The notes beneath the pieces were generated by a model. That model was not told the DNA's origin and searched no databases. It saw only the letters and a program-made list of their open reading frames with translations. From an uncultured bacterium (GTDB lineage Bacteria; Actinomycetota; Actinomycetes; S36-B12; CAIYMF01), in NCBI GenBank assembly GCA_903826575.1, contig CAIKEU010000011.1:1-36471 (forward strand): a stretch of 36,471 nucleotides of DNA. The letters run 5' to 3'. This document shows positions 24,286 through 33,750 of the stretch, piece by piece. Both the position numbers and the translations under genes were made by a program. The stretch's first letter is position 1. Each line of letters begins with the position of its first letter.

Positions 24286-27123
24286 GTGTCTAAGGTTCGG
24301 GTCTACGAGCTCGCCAAAGAGCTCGGAGTCGAGAGCAAGGTCATTGTGGCCAAGCTCCAGGAAATGGGTGAGTTCGTTCGGTCGGCAAGTTCGACGATCG
24401 AGCCTCCTGTTGTGCGTCGACTTCGTGAGGAATATCCCGCTGCGCCGGCTGCTGAAGCCCCGGCAAAGCCCAAGCCGGCTCCCAAGCCGAAGCCTGCGTC
24501 CAAAGCAGCCGCCGTTGAGGAAGCTGCCCCGGTGGAGTCAGCTGTGGCGTCAGCACCAGCTGCTCCCGCAGCGCCAAAGCCCAAGCCGGCTCCAAAACCA
24601 GCTCCTGCGGCCCCAGTCGAGGCAGCGCCAGCTGTAGTCGAGGCACCCGCTGCACCTGCACCCGCGGCGCCAGCGCCGGCTGCACCGGCTGCACCCGTTC
24701 CAGGTGCGCCACGTGCGCCGCGGCCGGGCAACAATCCGTTCACCGAGCGACCTGAAGCTCCGGCTGCCCGTCAGGCGCCGGCTCCAGGGCCGGCCGGTGC
24801 ACGTCCGCCGCGTCCCGGCAACAACCCATTCACTGATCGCAGTGGCGAGCGTCCCGACCGTGGTGACCGTCCATCGAGCGTTCCCGGCGCACCGCGCCCG
24901 CCGCGGCCAGCTGGTGGTGTGCCCGGCGCACCACGTCCTAATCCAGGAATGATGCCCGGCTCACGTCCGGATCGTCCCGATCGTCCGGCTCGCCCGGGTG
25001 GCCCGGGCGGCCCTGGTGGACGTCCAGGAGGCGGTGGTGGTCGTCCTGGTGGCGGTGGATTCGCACCGCGCCCAGGCGGGGGTGGCGGCGGATATGCCGG
25101 CGGCCCCGGCGGTGGCGGTGGCGCTCCCGGCGGCCCCGGTGGTGGCTCTGGCGGCCCTGGTGGTGGACGTCCAGGTCCCGGTGGCCGCGGCACGACGGCC
25201 GGTGCATTCGGTCGTCCCGGTGGTAAGCCGGCCCGCGGTCGTAAGAGCAAGCGCGCCAAGCGCCAAGAGTTCGACAACATGTCGGCGCCATCACCCACGG
25301 GTGAGATTCGTCCGATGGGTCAGGGTCAAGTTGTTCGCCTGCCCCGTGGCGCGAGCCTGACGGACTTCGCTGACAAGGTGGATTTGAATCCGGCCATCCT
25401 CGTGACAGTCATGTTCAAGCTCGGTGAGATGGTCACCGCCACGCAGTCGGTCAGCGATGACACTCTCATGCTGCTTGGTCAAGAGCTGAACTTCGAGGTT
25501 CAGGTCATTAGCCCTGAAGACGAAGACCGCGAATTGCTCGAAAGCTTCTCACTTGAATTCGGTGAGGACGAGGGCGATGATGCCGACTTGGTGGCTCGTC
25601 CGCCGGTCGTCACCGTCATGGGTCACGTCGATCACGGTAAGACACGTCTTCTTGATGCGATCCGTAACACCAACGTGGTTGCCAAGGAAGCCGGTGGTAT
25701 CACCCAGCACATCGGTGCGTACCAGATCGTCACTCGTGAAGACACTGATGCGCCGCGTGCCATCACCTTCATTGACACACCTGGTCACGAGGCGTTCACC
25801 GCCATGCGTGCTCGTGGTGCGCAGGTCACCGATATCGCGATTCTCGTTGTCGCAGCTGACGATGGAGTGAAGCCTCAGACAATTGAGGCACTCAACCACG
25901 CCAAGGCAGCTGAGGTTCCGATCGTCGTTGCCGTTAACAAGGTTGATAAGGAAGGTGCTGACCCGACGAAGGTTCGTGGCCAGCTCACGGAGTACGGCTT
26001 GGTTCCTGAGGAGTACGGCGGCGACACCATGTTCGTCGACGTTTCTGCTAAGGCCGGGCAGGGTATCGAGGATCTCCTCGAGGCCATCTTGCTAACCGCC
26101 GATGCCGCACTTGACCTTCGTGCCAATCCGAACCAGGACGCACAGGGTGTCTCGATCGAGGCGCACCTCGATCGTGGTCGTGGTCCGGTTGCGACGGTTC
26201 TCGTGCAGCGTGGAACCTTGCGTCCCGGTGATTCGATCGTCGTTGGCGATGCTTACGGTCGTGTTCGCGCGATGCTCGATGAGCATGGCGAGCCGTTGGC
26301 GTTTGCCGGACCGGCGCGTCCGGTTCAGGTGCTTGGTCTTACGTCCGTACCAGGCGCTGGCGACAACTTCTTGGTTGTCGACGAAGACCGCACGGCACGT
26401 CAGATTGCTCAGACCCGTGCGGCGCGAGAGCGCAACGCGGCTCTTGCGCAATCACGCGGCCGTCGCACCCTCGAGGACTTCCTTAAGACCCTCGAACGCG
26501 GTGAAGCACAAGAGCTCAAGCTCATCCTCAAGGGTGACGTGTCGGGTTCGGTTGAGGCACTTGAAGATGCACTCGTGAAGCTTGACGTCGGCGAAGATGT
26601 TTCGCTGCGCGTCATCGATCGCGGTGTTGGTGCTATCACTGAGTCGAACGTCATGCTTGCTGCTGCATCAGATGCGGTGATCATCGGCTTCAACGTTCGT
26701 CCGGAAGGTAAAGCGCGCGAACTTTCCGAACGTGAAGGCGTGGATATCCGCTACTACACCGTCATTTACTCGGCGATCGACGATATTGAGGCGGCCTTGA
26801 AGGGTCTGCTCAAGCCGGAGTTCGAAGAGGCAGCCCTCGGTACCGCTGAGGTTCGCGAAGTCTTCCGTTCGAGCAAGTTCGGAAACATCGCAGGTTGTGT
26901 CGTGCGTACCGGTGTCATCCGTCGTAACGCTAAGGCTCGCCTTGTCCGTGACGGTGTTGTCGTGGCGGAAAGCCTCGCAATTGAGTCGCTACGCCGATTC
27001 AAGGATGACGCCACTGAGGTTCGTGAAGGTTTCGAGTGCGGTATCGGTCTTGGGTCATTCAATGACATCAAGGATGAGGACATCATCGAGACCTACGAAA
27101 TGCGCGAAAAGCCTCGCGCCTAG
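24286..27123 (+). CDS. infB: Translation initiation factor IF-2
   Basis: A 945-residue GTPase that brings initiator tRNA to the ribosome. The N-terminal IF2_N module ([20 protein letters not shown]) is followed by roughly 280 residues of low complexity: first Pro/Ala/Lys repeats, then a Gly/Pro/Arg-rich stretch (about 25000-25200). The GTPase core has GHVDHGKT from residue 446, DTPGHEAF and NKVDKE. Domains II-IV follow and the C-terminus binds fMet-tRNA. Large disordered N-termini are normal in Actinobacteria. GTG 24286 follows AGGAG. Low complexity creates long false ORFs on the opposite strand. Confidence 0.97.
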   Translation: MSKVRVYELAKELGVESKVIVAKLQEMGEFVRSASSTIEPPVVRRLREEYPAAPAAEAPAKPKPAPKPKPASKAAAVEEAAPVESAVASAPAAPAAPKPKPAPKPAPAAPVEAAPAVVEAPAAPAPAAPAPAAPAAPVPGAPRAPRPGNNPFTERPEAPAARQAPAPGPAGARPPRPGNNPFTDRSGERPDRGDRPSSVPGAPRPPRPAGGVPGAPRPNPGMMPGSRPDRPDRPARPGGPGGPGGRPGGGGGRPGGGGFAPRPGGGGGGYAGGPGGGGGAPGGPGGGSGGPGGGRPGPGGRGTTAGAFGRPGGKPARGRKSKRAKRQEFDNMSAPSPTGEIRPMGQGQVVRLPRGASLTDFADKVDLNPAILVTVMFKLGEMVTATQSVSDDTLMLLGQELNFEVQVISPEDEDRELLESFSLEFGEDEGDDADLVARPPVVTVMGHVDHGKTRLLDAIRNTNVVAKEAGGITQHIGAYQIVTREDTDAPRAITFIDTPGHEAFTAMRARGAQVTDIAILVVAADDGVKPQTIEALNHAKAAEVPIVVAVNKVDKEGADPTKVRGQLTEYGLVPEEYGGDTMFVDVSAKAGQGIEDLLEAILLTADAALDLRANPNQDAQGVSIEAHLDRGRGPVATVLVQRGTLRPGDSIVVGDAYGRVRAMLDEHGEPLAFAGPARPVQVLGLTSVPGAGDNFLVVDEDRTARQIAQTRAARERNAALAQSRGRRTLEDFLKTLERGEAQELKLILKGDVSGSVEALEDALVKLDVGEDVSLRVIDRGVGAITESNVMLAAASDAVIIGFNVRPEGKARELSEREGVDIRYYTVIYSAIDDIEAALKGLLKPEFEEAALGTAEVREVFRSSKFGNIAGCVVRTGVIRRNAKARLVRDGVVVAESLAIESLRRFKDDATEVREGFECGIGLGSFNDIKDEDIIETYEMREKPRA

Positions 27124-27148
27124 GCACGATCGCTCCACGTCGTAGTAA

Positions 27149-27186
27149 CAACGATCCGGGTATCTCACGGGATGCCCGGATCGTTG
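27149..27186 (+). terminator. Strong hairpin between infB and rbfA
   Basis: CAACGATCCGGG (27149-27160) is perfectly complementary to 27175-27186, and inner TATC/GATG pairs extend the stem. There is no T-tract. Outer GTCGT/ACGAC could lengthen it further. It is likely an actinobacterial U-less terminator or a 3'-end stabiliser of the rimP-infB transcript. Confidence 0.65.
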
Positions 27187-27268
27187 GACGACGGGTGCCT
27201 GAGGTTTGGGTAGCAAATCGTGCGCTTGTAAAGATCTAAACTGTTTGTAACGTCGGAAGGATGACCTC

Positions 27269-27793
27269 ATGGCTGACCCGGCCCGCGCCCGTAAACTCGC
27301 CGATCGCATCAAAGTGATCGTGGCCGAGACGTTAGAGCAGCGCATCAAAGATCCACGACTTGGTTTCATAACCGTGACAGATTCGCGCGTTACCGGCGAT
27401 CTTCACGATGCCACCGTTTATTACACGGTTTACGGAAGTGACGAAGAGAAGATGGCCACGGCAGCGGCATTGGAAAGTGCCCGCGGTGTCATCCGAAGTG
27501 AGATCGGCCGTCAAACGGGTGTGCGTTTCACTCCGACTATCACCTTCATCGCCGATGCGATCCCGGAGAATGCTGCCGCTATCGACGACCTGCTCCATAT
27601 GGCCGCCCTTGCTGACGCGGTCGTTCATGAACGAGCCGTCAACGCGACGTATGCGGGCGATGCCGATCCGTATCGCAAGCCGCGTGAAATCGATGACGAA
27701 CTCGACAGTGATGACGAAGACGACGATGCTGATTTCGATGACGACGATGACGACGATGAAGAAGGCGACGACGCTCGGGTCGGCGTTGAGTAA
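27269..27793 (+). CDS. rbfA: Ribosome-binding factor A with long acidic tail
   Basis: A 174-residue 30S maturation factor with a KH-like fold. The core (ARARKLADRIKVIVAETLEQ, then DPRLGFITVTDSRVTGDLHD and VRFTPTITFIADAIPE) ends near residue 135. A tail of about 35 residues is almost all Asp and Glu. RbfA is usually 115-150 residues, so the tail is the surplus. ATG 27269 follows GGAAGG at 27255-27260. TAAACT at 27237-27242 might be its own -10. nrnA begins 2 bp after the stop. Confidence 0.94.
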   Translation: MADPARARKLADRIKVIVAETLEQRIKDPRLGFITVTDSRVTGDLHDATVYYTVYGSDEEKMATAAALESARGVIRSEIGRQTGVRFTPTITFIADAIPENAAAIDDLLHMAALADAVVHERAVNATYAGDADPYRKPREIDDELDSDDEDDDADFDDDDDDDEEGDDARVGVE

Positions 27794-27795
27794 TC

Positions 27796-28809
27796 ATGTC
27801 GTGGATTACTGCACCCATCGATGCTGACTGGCAGGCTGTCGTTGACATGCTCACTAGCGGTGAGCCGGTTCTTCTGCTGGCTCACGTTGCGCCCGATGCT
27901 GATGCAGTTGGTTCGGCTTTAGCTGTTGGAATCGCTCTCGACCGGCTCGGGGTCGACGTACGGGTGTCGTTTGGCGACGATCCGTTCGAGATCCCACGGG
28001 TGCTGCGCGGACTGCCCGGCCAGCATCTCCTGGTGGAGCCGTCTCAAGCCCTGGGCCGGCACGTAGCCGTCACTTTCGATGTGAGTTCGATCGATCGGTT
28101 GGGTGCGTTGCAGTCTGCCGCCCAGTCCGCGAAGCATTTTGCGGCGATAGATCACCATGCGTCGTACACCGCGTTCGCTCCGGTTTCGGTGGTTGACGTT
28201 ACCTCGCCTGCAACGGCCGTGATGGCACTTGAATTGATCGATCGGCTCGGGGTCGAACTCGACGCGGACATCGCAACGTGCGTCTATGCCGGGCTGATCA
28301 CCGACACTGGGTCATTCAGATACTTCGGCACGACGCCTGCGACTCATCACATTGCTGCGCGACTGCTGGCGACAGGGATTCGTCACGACATCATTTCTAG
28401 GCAGATCTACGACGATGAGCCGTTCGCGGCGGTGAAGTTGCTTGGCGTCGCCCTATCTCGAGCCGAGCTAGATACGACCGCGGTTGATGGCTTAGGGATC
28501 GCCGTCACGTACGTCACGGCGCAGGATCGTCGGATTCTCGATGTTCCGATAGATGCCGTTGAGCGCGTGATCGACGAACTGCGTGTTGCGACGGAGGCCG
28601 AAGTCTCCTGCGTCATGAAGGAAGAGGATCTTGGCGCTTGGCGGGTTTCGTTGCGCAGCAAGGGTCAGGTTGACGTGTCGAAGGCGACCGTTCAGCTTGG
28701 TGGGGGAGGACATCGCTTTGCTGCCGGCTACACCCGCGAGGGTGATCGCGAGTTCCTGCTGGCCGAGTTGAAGGACGTACTGAACTCGCTGCCGCATATG
28801 GCGGAGTGA
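27796..28809 (+). CDS. nrnA: DHH-family oligoribonuclease / pAp phosphatase
   Basis: A 337-residue DHH-DHHA1 phosphoesterase of the NrnA type, which degrades very short RNAs and dephosphorylates 3'-phosphoadenosine 5'-phosphate. Metal-binding motifs are APDADAVGSALA near the N-terminus, Asp119-His120-His121 (AAIDHHASY) and LITDTGSFRYFG. The C-terminal DHHA1 part has GGGGHRFAAGYT for substrate. It lies 2 bp after rbfA and 3 bp before truB, so all three are one translation unit. Position and length match the family in other Actinobacteria. Confidence 0.92.
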   Translation: MSWITAPIDADWQAVVDMLTSGEPVLLLAHVAPDADAVGSALAVGIALDRLGVDVRVSFGDDPFEIPRVLRGLPGQHLLVEPSQALGRHVAVTFDVSSIDRLGALQSAAQSAKHFAAIDHHASYTAFAPVSVVDVTSPATAVMALELIDRLGVELDADIATCVYAGLITDTGSFRYFGTTPATHHIAARLLATGIRHDIISRQIYDDEPFAAVKLLGVALSRAELDTTAVDGLGIAVTYVTAQDRRILDVPIDAVERVIDELRVATEAEVSCVMKEEDLGAWRVSLRSKGQVDVSKATVQLGGGGHRFAAGYTREGDREFLLAELKDVLNSLPHMAE

Positions 28810-28812
28810 ATC

Positions 28813-29706
28813 GTGGCGCGCGGACCACGGCCACGAACTGCCGCTGACGGAATCGTTGTGGTCGATAAGCCGTCGGGAATGACGAGTCATGATGTTGTGT
28901 CACGGATGCGACGCTTCGCCGGCACCCGCAAGGTCGGGCATGCCGGAACTCTCGACCCGATGGCGACGGGTGTGCTCATCGTTGGGGTTGAACGGGCAAC
29001 ACGATTACTCGGACATCTGATGCTGACCGATAAGACCTACGACGCAACGATTCGGCTTGGCGTCACGACGCATACTGATGATGCCGAGGGTGAGGTGCTG
29101 GTAGTCACTGATGCTTCACATGTCGCCGATGAGGCGATTCATCATGGGGTGCAGGCACTTACAGGGTCGATCATGCAGCGACCATCATCGGTCTCAGCTA
29201 TCAAAGTGGATGGGGTTCGGTCGTACGACCGGGTGCGCGCCGGTGAAGAGATCGTCCTGCCGGAACGGCCGGCAATGATTTCTCGCTTTGAGATCCACCA
29301 GATTCGTCGAACTGAATCCACCGTTGATATTGATGTGACGGTTGACTGCTCGTCCGGCACGTACATCCGAGCACTCGCGCGCGATTTGGGTGCTGGGCTG
29401 AACGTCGGCGGCCATCTGACTGCGCTTAGACGGACGCGAGTCGGCGCCTTCACGATCGATGAAGCGCACAGCCTTGAGCAACTCGAACAAGACTGCGTGA
29501 TCATTCCGCTGGCAGATGTGGTCCGCGAAACCTTCCCGAGCGTCAGTGTCGATGCGGCCGATGTCGATCGTGTGCTGCATGGATCGAGGATTCCGATTGC
29601 TAATGATCGCGACGGGATCGTTGGCATCTTCGGTCCTGACGGTCGTGTGCTGTCTATCGCTGAGCCCCGCGAAGGTGTGTACGCACATCTCGTCGTGTTC
29701 TCGTAA
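28813..29706 (+). CDS. truB: tRNA pseudouridine-55 synthase
   Basis: A 297-residue enzyme that converts U55 of tRNA to pseudouridine. The catalytic aspartate is Asp48 in GHAGTLDPMATGVL; KTYDATIRLGVTTHTDDAEG and SCSSGTYIRALARDLG-type residues (here CSSGTYIRALARDLG) are in the expected order. GTG 28813 follows GGAG with 7 nt spacing and is 3 bp after nrnA. Length is normal for Actinobacteria, with a C-terminal PUA-like extension. Confidence 0.95.
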   Translation: MARGPRPRTAADGIVVVDKPSGMTSHDVVSRMRRFAGTRKVGHAGTLDPMATGVLIVGVERATRLLGHLMLTDKTYDATIRLGVTTHTDDAEGEVLVVTDASHVADEAIHHGVQALTGSIMQRPSSVSAIKVDGVRSYDRVRAGEEIVLPERPAMISRFEIHQIRRTESTVDIDVTVDCSSGTYIRALARDLGAGLNVGGHLTALRRTRVGAFTIDEAHSLEQLEQDCVIIPLADVVRETFPSVSVDAADVDRVLHGSRIPIANDRDGIVGIFGPDGRVLSIAEPREGVYAHLVVFS

Positions 29707-29724
29707 CCGCCGATTCCCGGCCAC

Positions 29725-29749
29725 AAGAGTGGGTTGCATTCACACTCTT
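29725..29749 (+). terminator. Short hairpin between truB and ribF
   Basis: AAGAGTG (29725-29731) pairs with CACTCTT (29743-29749) around an 11-nt loop, 19 bp after the truB stop. There is no T-tract. It is a weak terminator or a leader structure of ribF. Confidence 0.4.
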
Positions 29750-29769
29750 ATGGCGTCGAGTGGCAAGGT

Positions 29770-30726
29770 ATGACTGTGCAACGTTGGAATGGGCTAGCCG
29801 AAGTGTCGGACGATCAGCCACGGTCGGTCGTTTGTATTGGTGTCTTCGACGGAGTTCACCGCGGACATCGCGCCATCATCAGTCGCGCCGTCGAATACGC
29901 GCACACCCTCGACGCGCCAGCCGTCGTCATCACCTTCGATCCACATCCCAGTGAAGTTATTCGCCCGGGCACTCATCCGGGGCTGCTTTCGTCACTTGAT
30001 CAACGCTGTGAACTCCTTGCTGATCTAGGTGTCGACGGGGTCTGCGTACTGCCGTTCACGCTGGAACTTGCAGCGCTATCGCCCGAGGAGTTCGTCGATC
30101 ACGTTCTGGTTGATCGCTTCGACGCCCTAGGCGTAGTCGTAGGAGCGAATTTCAGGTTCGGCCATCGTGCCGCCGGCGACACCGAGCTACTTGGCGAACT
30201 CGGTTTGAGTCGGGGATTCATGGTTGATGCTGTACCGCTCGTCGCAGGTACTGGCGGCACGTGGTCGTCGACATACGTACGCGGACTGGTTGCCGCTGGT
30301 GATGTTGCCGCTGCCGGCATCTCACTCGGGCGTCCCCATCGCGTGGAAGGTGTCATCGAACATGGCGATAAGCGGGGCCGCGAGTTGGGCTTCCCGACGG
30401 CGAACCTCGGAACGATCGCGCACGCGGCCGTCCCAGCTGACGGTGTGTACGCAGCTTGGTTGATCGACAATCCCTACTCCGACGAGCCGACGACCTACCC
30501 GGCCGCCGTCAGTGTCGGCACAAACCCAACCTTCGACGGAGTGATCGGCCGCCGCGTCGAGGCTTACGTCCTTGATCGTGACGATCTCGACCTCTACGAC
30601 CACTTCGTCGCTGTCGATTTCGTTGAGCGGATCCGTGGTCAAGTCAAGTTCGATGGGATTGACGCGCTGATCACCCAAATGACTGCGGACGTCAACAGAT
30701 CCCGCGAAATCCTCGCTCAGGGCTAA
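29770..30726 (+). CDS. ribF: Bifunctional riboflavin kinase / FAD synthetase
   Basis: A 318-residue enzyme making FMN and then FAD from riboflavin. The N-terminal adenylyltransferase domain has CIGVFDGVHRGHRAII and TFDPHPSEV. The C-terminal flavokinase domain has GRPHRVEGVIEHGDKRGREL, LGFPTANL and a GVYAAW strand. The frame opens at 29734; ATG 29770 gives family length. GTG 29776, two codons later, has better spacing (7 nt) from AAGG at 29765-29768 and may be the true start. FAD produced here would serve the oxidoreductase at 2792 among others. Confidence 0.94.
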   Translation: MTVQRWNGLAEVSDDQPRSVVCIGVFDGVHRGHRAIISRAVEYAHTLDAPAVVITFDPHPSEVIRPGTHPGLLSSLDQRCELLADLGVDGVCVLPFTLELAALSPEEFVDHVLVDRFDALGVVVGANFRFGHRAAGDTELLGELGLSRGFMVDAVPLVAGTGGTWSSTYVRGLVAAGDVAAAGISLGRPHRVEGVIEHGDKRGRELGFPTANLGTIAHAAVPADGVYAAWLIDNPYSDEPTTYPAAVSVGTNPTFDGVIGRRVEAYVLDRDDLDLYDHFVAVDFVERIRGQVKFDGIDALITQMTADVNRSREILAQG

Positions 30727-30729
30727 CTG

Positions 30730-30751
30730 CAGCCTTGCGATGCCAAGGCTG
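30730..30751 (+). terminator. Hairpin after ribF
   Basis: CAGCCTTG (30730-30737) is perfectly complementary to CAAGGCTG (30744-30751) around a 6-nt loop, 3 bp after the ribF stop. No T-tract follows. Likely a terminator of the rbfA-ribF unit. Confidence 0.55.
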
Positions 30752-30773
30752 TGACCTGCGGTGATATGGCCGA

Positions 30774-30801
30774 TTGGGTGGGATCCGCGCCCACTGATAA
30801 T
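30774..30801 (+). promoter_or_regulatory. Putative promoter of rpsO-pnp
   Basis: TTGGGT (30774-30779) and GATAAT (30796-30801) are separated by 16 bp, a reasonable housekeeping sigma-factor promoter. It lies after the ribF hairpin and about 100 bp upstream of the rpsO start, leaving a leader that could carry S15 autoregulation. I see no defined S15-binding element. Confidence 0.5.
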
Positions 30802-30897
30802 GTTCTCAATGACGGTTATTGGGTAGGCGCCCGGTAACTCGTGTCTGATTCAGGATTGCGCGTCCGGCGCATCCGTAACGCGCCCGAAGAGGAATAC

Positions 30898-31167
30898 ATG
30901 TCGCTCGACGCCGAGAAGAAGAACGCAATCATTGCTGAGTACGCCACTAAGCCTGGCGACACCGGCTCACCTGAGGTTCAGATTGCACTTCTCACCAACC
31001 GCATCAATGAGCTCACCGAGCACCTCAAGACGCACAAGCACGATCACCACGGCCGCCGCGGCTTGCTGTTGATGGTCGGTCAGCGTCGTCGTCTGCTCAA
31101 GTACCTGACCAAGACCGACATCGAGCGCTACCGCGCAATCATCGAACGTCTCGGTATCCGCCGCTAG
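30898..31167 (+). CDS. rpsO: 30S ribosomal protein S15
   Basis: An 89-residue primary 16S rRNA-binding protein; 89 is the standard length. The sequence has the family core [20 protein letters not shown], then [20 protein letters not shown] and [12 protein letters not shown] 30898 follows GAAGAGGAA. The frame is open upstream to 30841, but the extra residues are not S15-like. It stands before pnp, as in most bacteria. Confidence 0.97.
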   Translation: MSLDAEKKNAIIAEYATKPGDTGSPEVQIALLTNRINELTEHLKTHKHDHHGRRGLLLMVGQRRRLLKYLTKTDIERYRAIIERLGIRR

Positions 31168-31184
31168 TTTGCACATCTGGCTGT

Positions 31185-31210
31185 GGTGAGTGACTCGCGG
31201 GTCGCTCACC
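31185..31210 (+). terminator. Hairpin after rpsO
   Basis: GGTGAGTGACT pairs with the complementary arm ending CTCACC at 31210, 11 bp with two G-U pairs and a CGCG loop. It begins 17 bp after the rpsO stop. No T-tract. It may terminate partly or protect the rpsO 3' end. Confidence 0.6.
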
Positions 31211-31511
31211 CACATGCCGGTGGTTGTGCGCTAGAAATGAAGACGAGTACTACCGACAACTAAATAGCCACTGAATTGGTCGTGGCAGACGGCTACGACC
31301 AAAGACGAACCGTCGGAAATCGGGAGCGAACGCTCCGGAGCAAAGCCCCAGTCGTCGGTCTTCGGTAGTGGCATTCGGGTGCGATCGAGTCTCTCGCAGG
31401 AGTGAGCCGATAGGCGGCCCGCGTGCTTCGATCGATGACCGGCCTCCTGCCGACTGTCAGGCACTCCCGCATTCGCTCCTTGCTTCCATGATGAAACAAG
31501 GAGGGCACCCC
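31211..31511 (+). promoter_or_regulatory. Structured leader of pnp
   Basis: The 300 bp before pnp carry several hairpins: TTGGTCGT (31276-31283) with ACGACCAA (31295-31302), GGAGC-GAAC-GCTCC with a tetraloop near 31322-31335, and GGAGTG/CACTCC arms near 31400 and 31460. The frame of pnp is open from 31368, but the residues before 31512 are not PNPase. In E. coli and Streptomyces the rpsO-pnp interval forms a hairpin cut by RNase III for PNPase autoregulation. The same role is inferred here. Confidence 0.5.
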
Positions 31512-33746
31512 GTGGAGGGTCCCGAGATCCAATCCGCCGAAGCCATTATCGATAACGGCTCATTCGGCACCCGTAAGGTTCGTTTCGAAACAGGTCGACT
31601 TGCCCGCCAGGCTGCTGGCGCGGCAGTGGTCTACCTTGACGACGAAACGATGCTTCTGTCGGCCACGACGGCCGGTAAGAGCCCGAAAGATCAGTTCGAC
31701 TTCTTCCCGCTCACTGTTGACGTTGAAGAGCGTATGTACGCCGTGGGCCGTATCCCCGGCTCGTTCTTCCGTCGCGAAGGCCGTCCGTCAGAGGACGCCA
31801 TCCTGACCTGCCGCCTGATCGACCGTCCGCTGCGCCCATCGTTCGTCAAGGGTCTGCGTAACGAAATCCAGGTCGTTGTCACGGTCATGGCATTGAACCC
31901 CGATCACCTCTACGACGTGGTTGCTATCAACGCAGCCTCGATGTCCACCCAGATCGCCGGCTTGCCATTCAGCGGCCCGATCGGTGGCGTCCGCGTGGCC
32001 CTCATCAACAACCAGTGGGTTGCCTTCCCAACTCACTCCGAGCTTGAAGAGGCCGTATTCGACATGGTCGTTGCTGGCCGCATCGTGGGCGACGACGTCG
32101 CCATCATGATGGTCGAGGCTGAGGCCACTGAGCGCACGATCGAACTCGTTCGTGGTGGCATGGCTGCCCCGACCGAAGAGATCGTCGCTCAAGGTATTGA
32201 TGCGTCCAAGGGCTTCATCCGTGCACTGTGTGTCGCCCAGAGCGAGCTTGCTGCTCAGGTCTCGAAGGAGACTGCGGAATTCCCGATCTTCGCCGATTAC
32301 CAGCCAGACGCATTCGCTGCCGTCGAGGCAGCCGTTAGCTCGGAACTCGCTGCCGCACTCACCATCGGTGGCAAGCAGGAGCGCGAAGAAGAGCTTGATC
32401 GGGTGAAGGCTCTCGTTTCTGAGCGCCTCGCCGAAGACTTCCAGGGCCGCGAGAAGGAGGTCAGCGCCGCATACCGCTCACTGACCAAGAAGCTCGTTCG
32501 CCAGCGTGTTCTTCGCGACAAGATTCGTATCGATGGTCGGGGGCTGTCAGATATCCGTACCCTCTCCGCTGAGGTCGATGTGGTTCCGCGCGTGCACGGT
32601 TCAGCGCTATTCGAGCGTGGCGAGACCCAGATCCTGGGTATCTCCACCCTGAACATGCTGCGCATGGAGCAGCAGCTCGACACGCTGAACCCAGAGACGC
32701 GCAAGCGCTACATGCACAACTACAACTTCCCGCCCTACTCAACCGGTGAGACGGGCCGCGTCGGTTCGCCGAAGCGTCGCGAGATCGGTCACGGTGCTCT
32801 CGCCGAACGCGCCCTGGTGCCTGTGCTTCCCACCAAGGAAGAGTTCCCGTACGCCATCCGTCAGGTGTCCGAGGCTCTCGGCTCCAACGGTTCGACGTCG
32901 ATGGGTTCTGTCTGTGCCTCGACCATGTCGTTGCTTAACGCTGGTGTGCCGTTGAAGGCGCCAGTCGCCGGTATCGCCATGGGTCTGATCTCCGATGAGG
33001 TCGACGGTAAGACCGAGTACGTCTCGCTCACTGACATCCTCGGCGCAGAGGATGCGTTCGGCGACATGGACTTTAAGGTTGCTGGTACGCGCGAATTCGT
33101 CACTGCCCTGCAGCTCGACACTAAGCTCGACGGCATTCCCGCATCTGTTCTTGCTGGTGCGTTGACGCAGGCTCGCGATGCACGTCTGGCCATCCTTGAC
33201 GTGATGATGGAAGCCATCGATCGTCCCGATGAGATGTCGCCATTCGCGCCACGCATCATCTCGATCCAGATCCCCGTCGACAAGATCGGTGAGGTCATCG
33301 GCCCGAAGGGCAAGATGATCAACCAGATTCAGGACGAGACTGGTGCAGAGATCACGATCCAAGACGACGGCACGATCTACATTGGCGCTGTTGATGGCCC
33401 TAAGGCTGAAGCTGCGCGTGCGCAGATCAATGCCATCGCCAACCCGCACATGCCAGAGATCGGCGAGCGCTACCTTGGCACGGTCGTCAAGACCACGCCG
33501 TTCGGTGCGTTCATCTCGCTCATGCCAGGTAAGGACGGCCTGCTTCACATCTCGAAGCTGCGCAGCCTTGCCGGTGGCAAGCGCGTCGACAATGTCGACG
33601 ATGTTGTGTCGATCGGCCAGAAGGTGCTCGTGGAGATCTCCGAAATCGATGCCCGCGGCAAGTTGTCGCTGAGCCCGGTTGACGAGAATGCAGACGGTGC
33701 GCAGGCACCTGCTGCAGATGCAGACGCAGCAACAGAAGAGGCCTGA
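31512..33746 (+). CDS. pnp: Polyribonucleotide nucleotidyltransferase (PNPase)
   Basis: A 744-residue phosphorolytic 3'-5' exoribonuclease, also able to polymerise RNA. Two RNase PH domains are joined by a helical domain. The second has [18 protein letters not shown] and the catalytic-metal region [16 protein letters not shown] domain ([19 protein letters not shown], from residue ~594) and an S1 domain ([17 protein letters not shown]) follow, then a short acidic/Ala tail. GTG 31512 lies 7 nt after a perfect AAGGAGG (31498-31504), which fixes the start. It is followed closely by an M16 peptidase gene. Confidence 0.97.
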   Translation: MEGPEIQSAEAIIDNGSFGTRKVRFETGRLARQAAGAAVVYLDDETMLLSATTAGKSPKDQFDFFPLTVDVEERMYAVGRIPGSFFRREGRPSEDAILTCRLIDRPLRPSFVKGLRNEIQVVVTVMALNPDHLYDVVAINAASMSTQIAGLPFSGPIGGVRVALINNQWVAFPTHSELEEAVFDMVVAGRIVGDDVAIMMVEAEATERTIELVRGGMAAPTEEIVAQGIDASKGFIRALCVAQSELAAQVSKETAEFPIFADYQPDAFAAVEAAVSSELAAALTIGGKQEREEELDRVKALVSERLAEDFQGREKEVSAAYRSLTKKLVRQRVLRDKIRIDGRGLSDIRTLSAEVDVVPRVHGSALFERGETQILGISTLNMLRMEQQLDTLNPETRKRYMHNYNFPPYSTGETGRVGSPKRREIGHGALAERALVPVLPTKEEFPYAIRQVSEALGSNGSTSMGSVCASTMSLLNAGVPLKAPVAGIAMGLISDEVDGKTEYVSLTDILGAEDAFGDMDFKVAGTREFVTALQLDTKLDGIPASVLAGALTQARDARLAILDVMMEAIDRPDEMSPFAPRIISIQIPVDKIGEVIGPKGKMINQIQDETGAEITIQDDGTIYIGAVDGPKAEAARAQINAIANPHMPEIGERYLGTVVKTTPFGAFISLMPGKDGLLHISKLRSLAGGKRVDNVDDVVSIGQKVLVEISEIDARGKLSLSPVDENADGAQAPAADADAATEEA

Positions 33747-33750
33747 TCCG

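Noticed and set aside
24303-25298. Several long frames opposite infB
   Set aside because: They arise from the Pro/Ala/Gly low-complexity region; the products are Ala/Gly/Thr or Pro runs.
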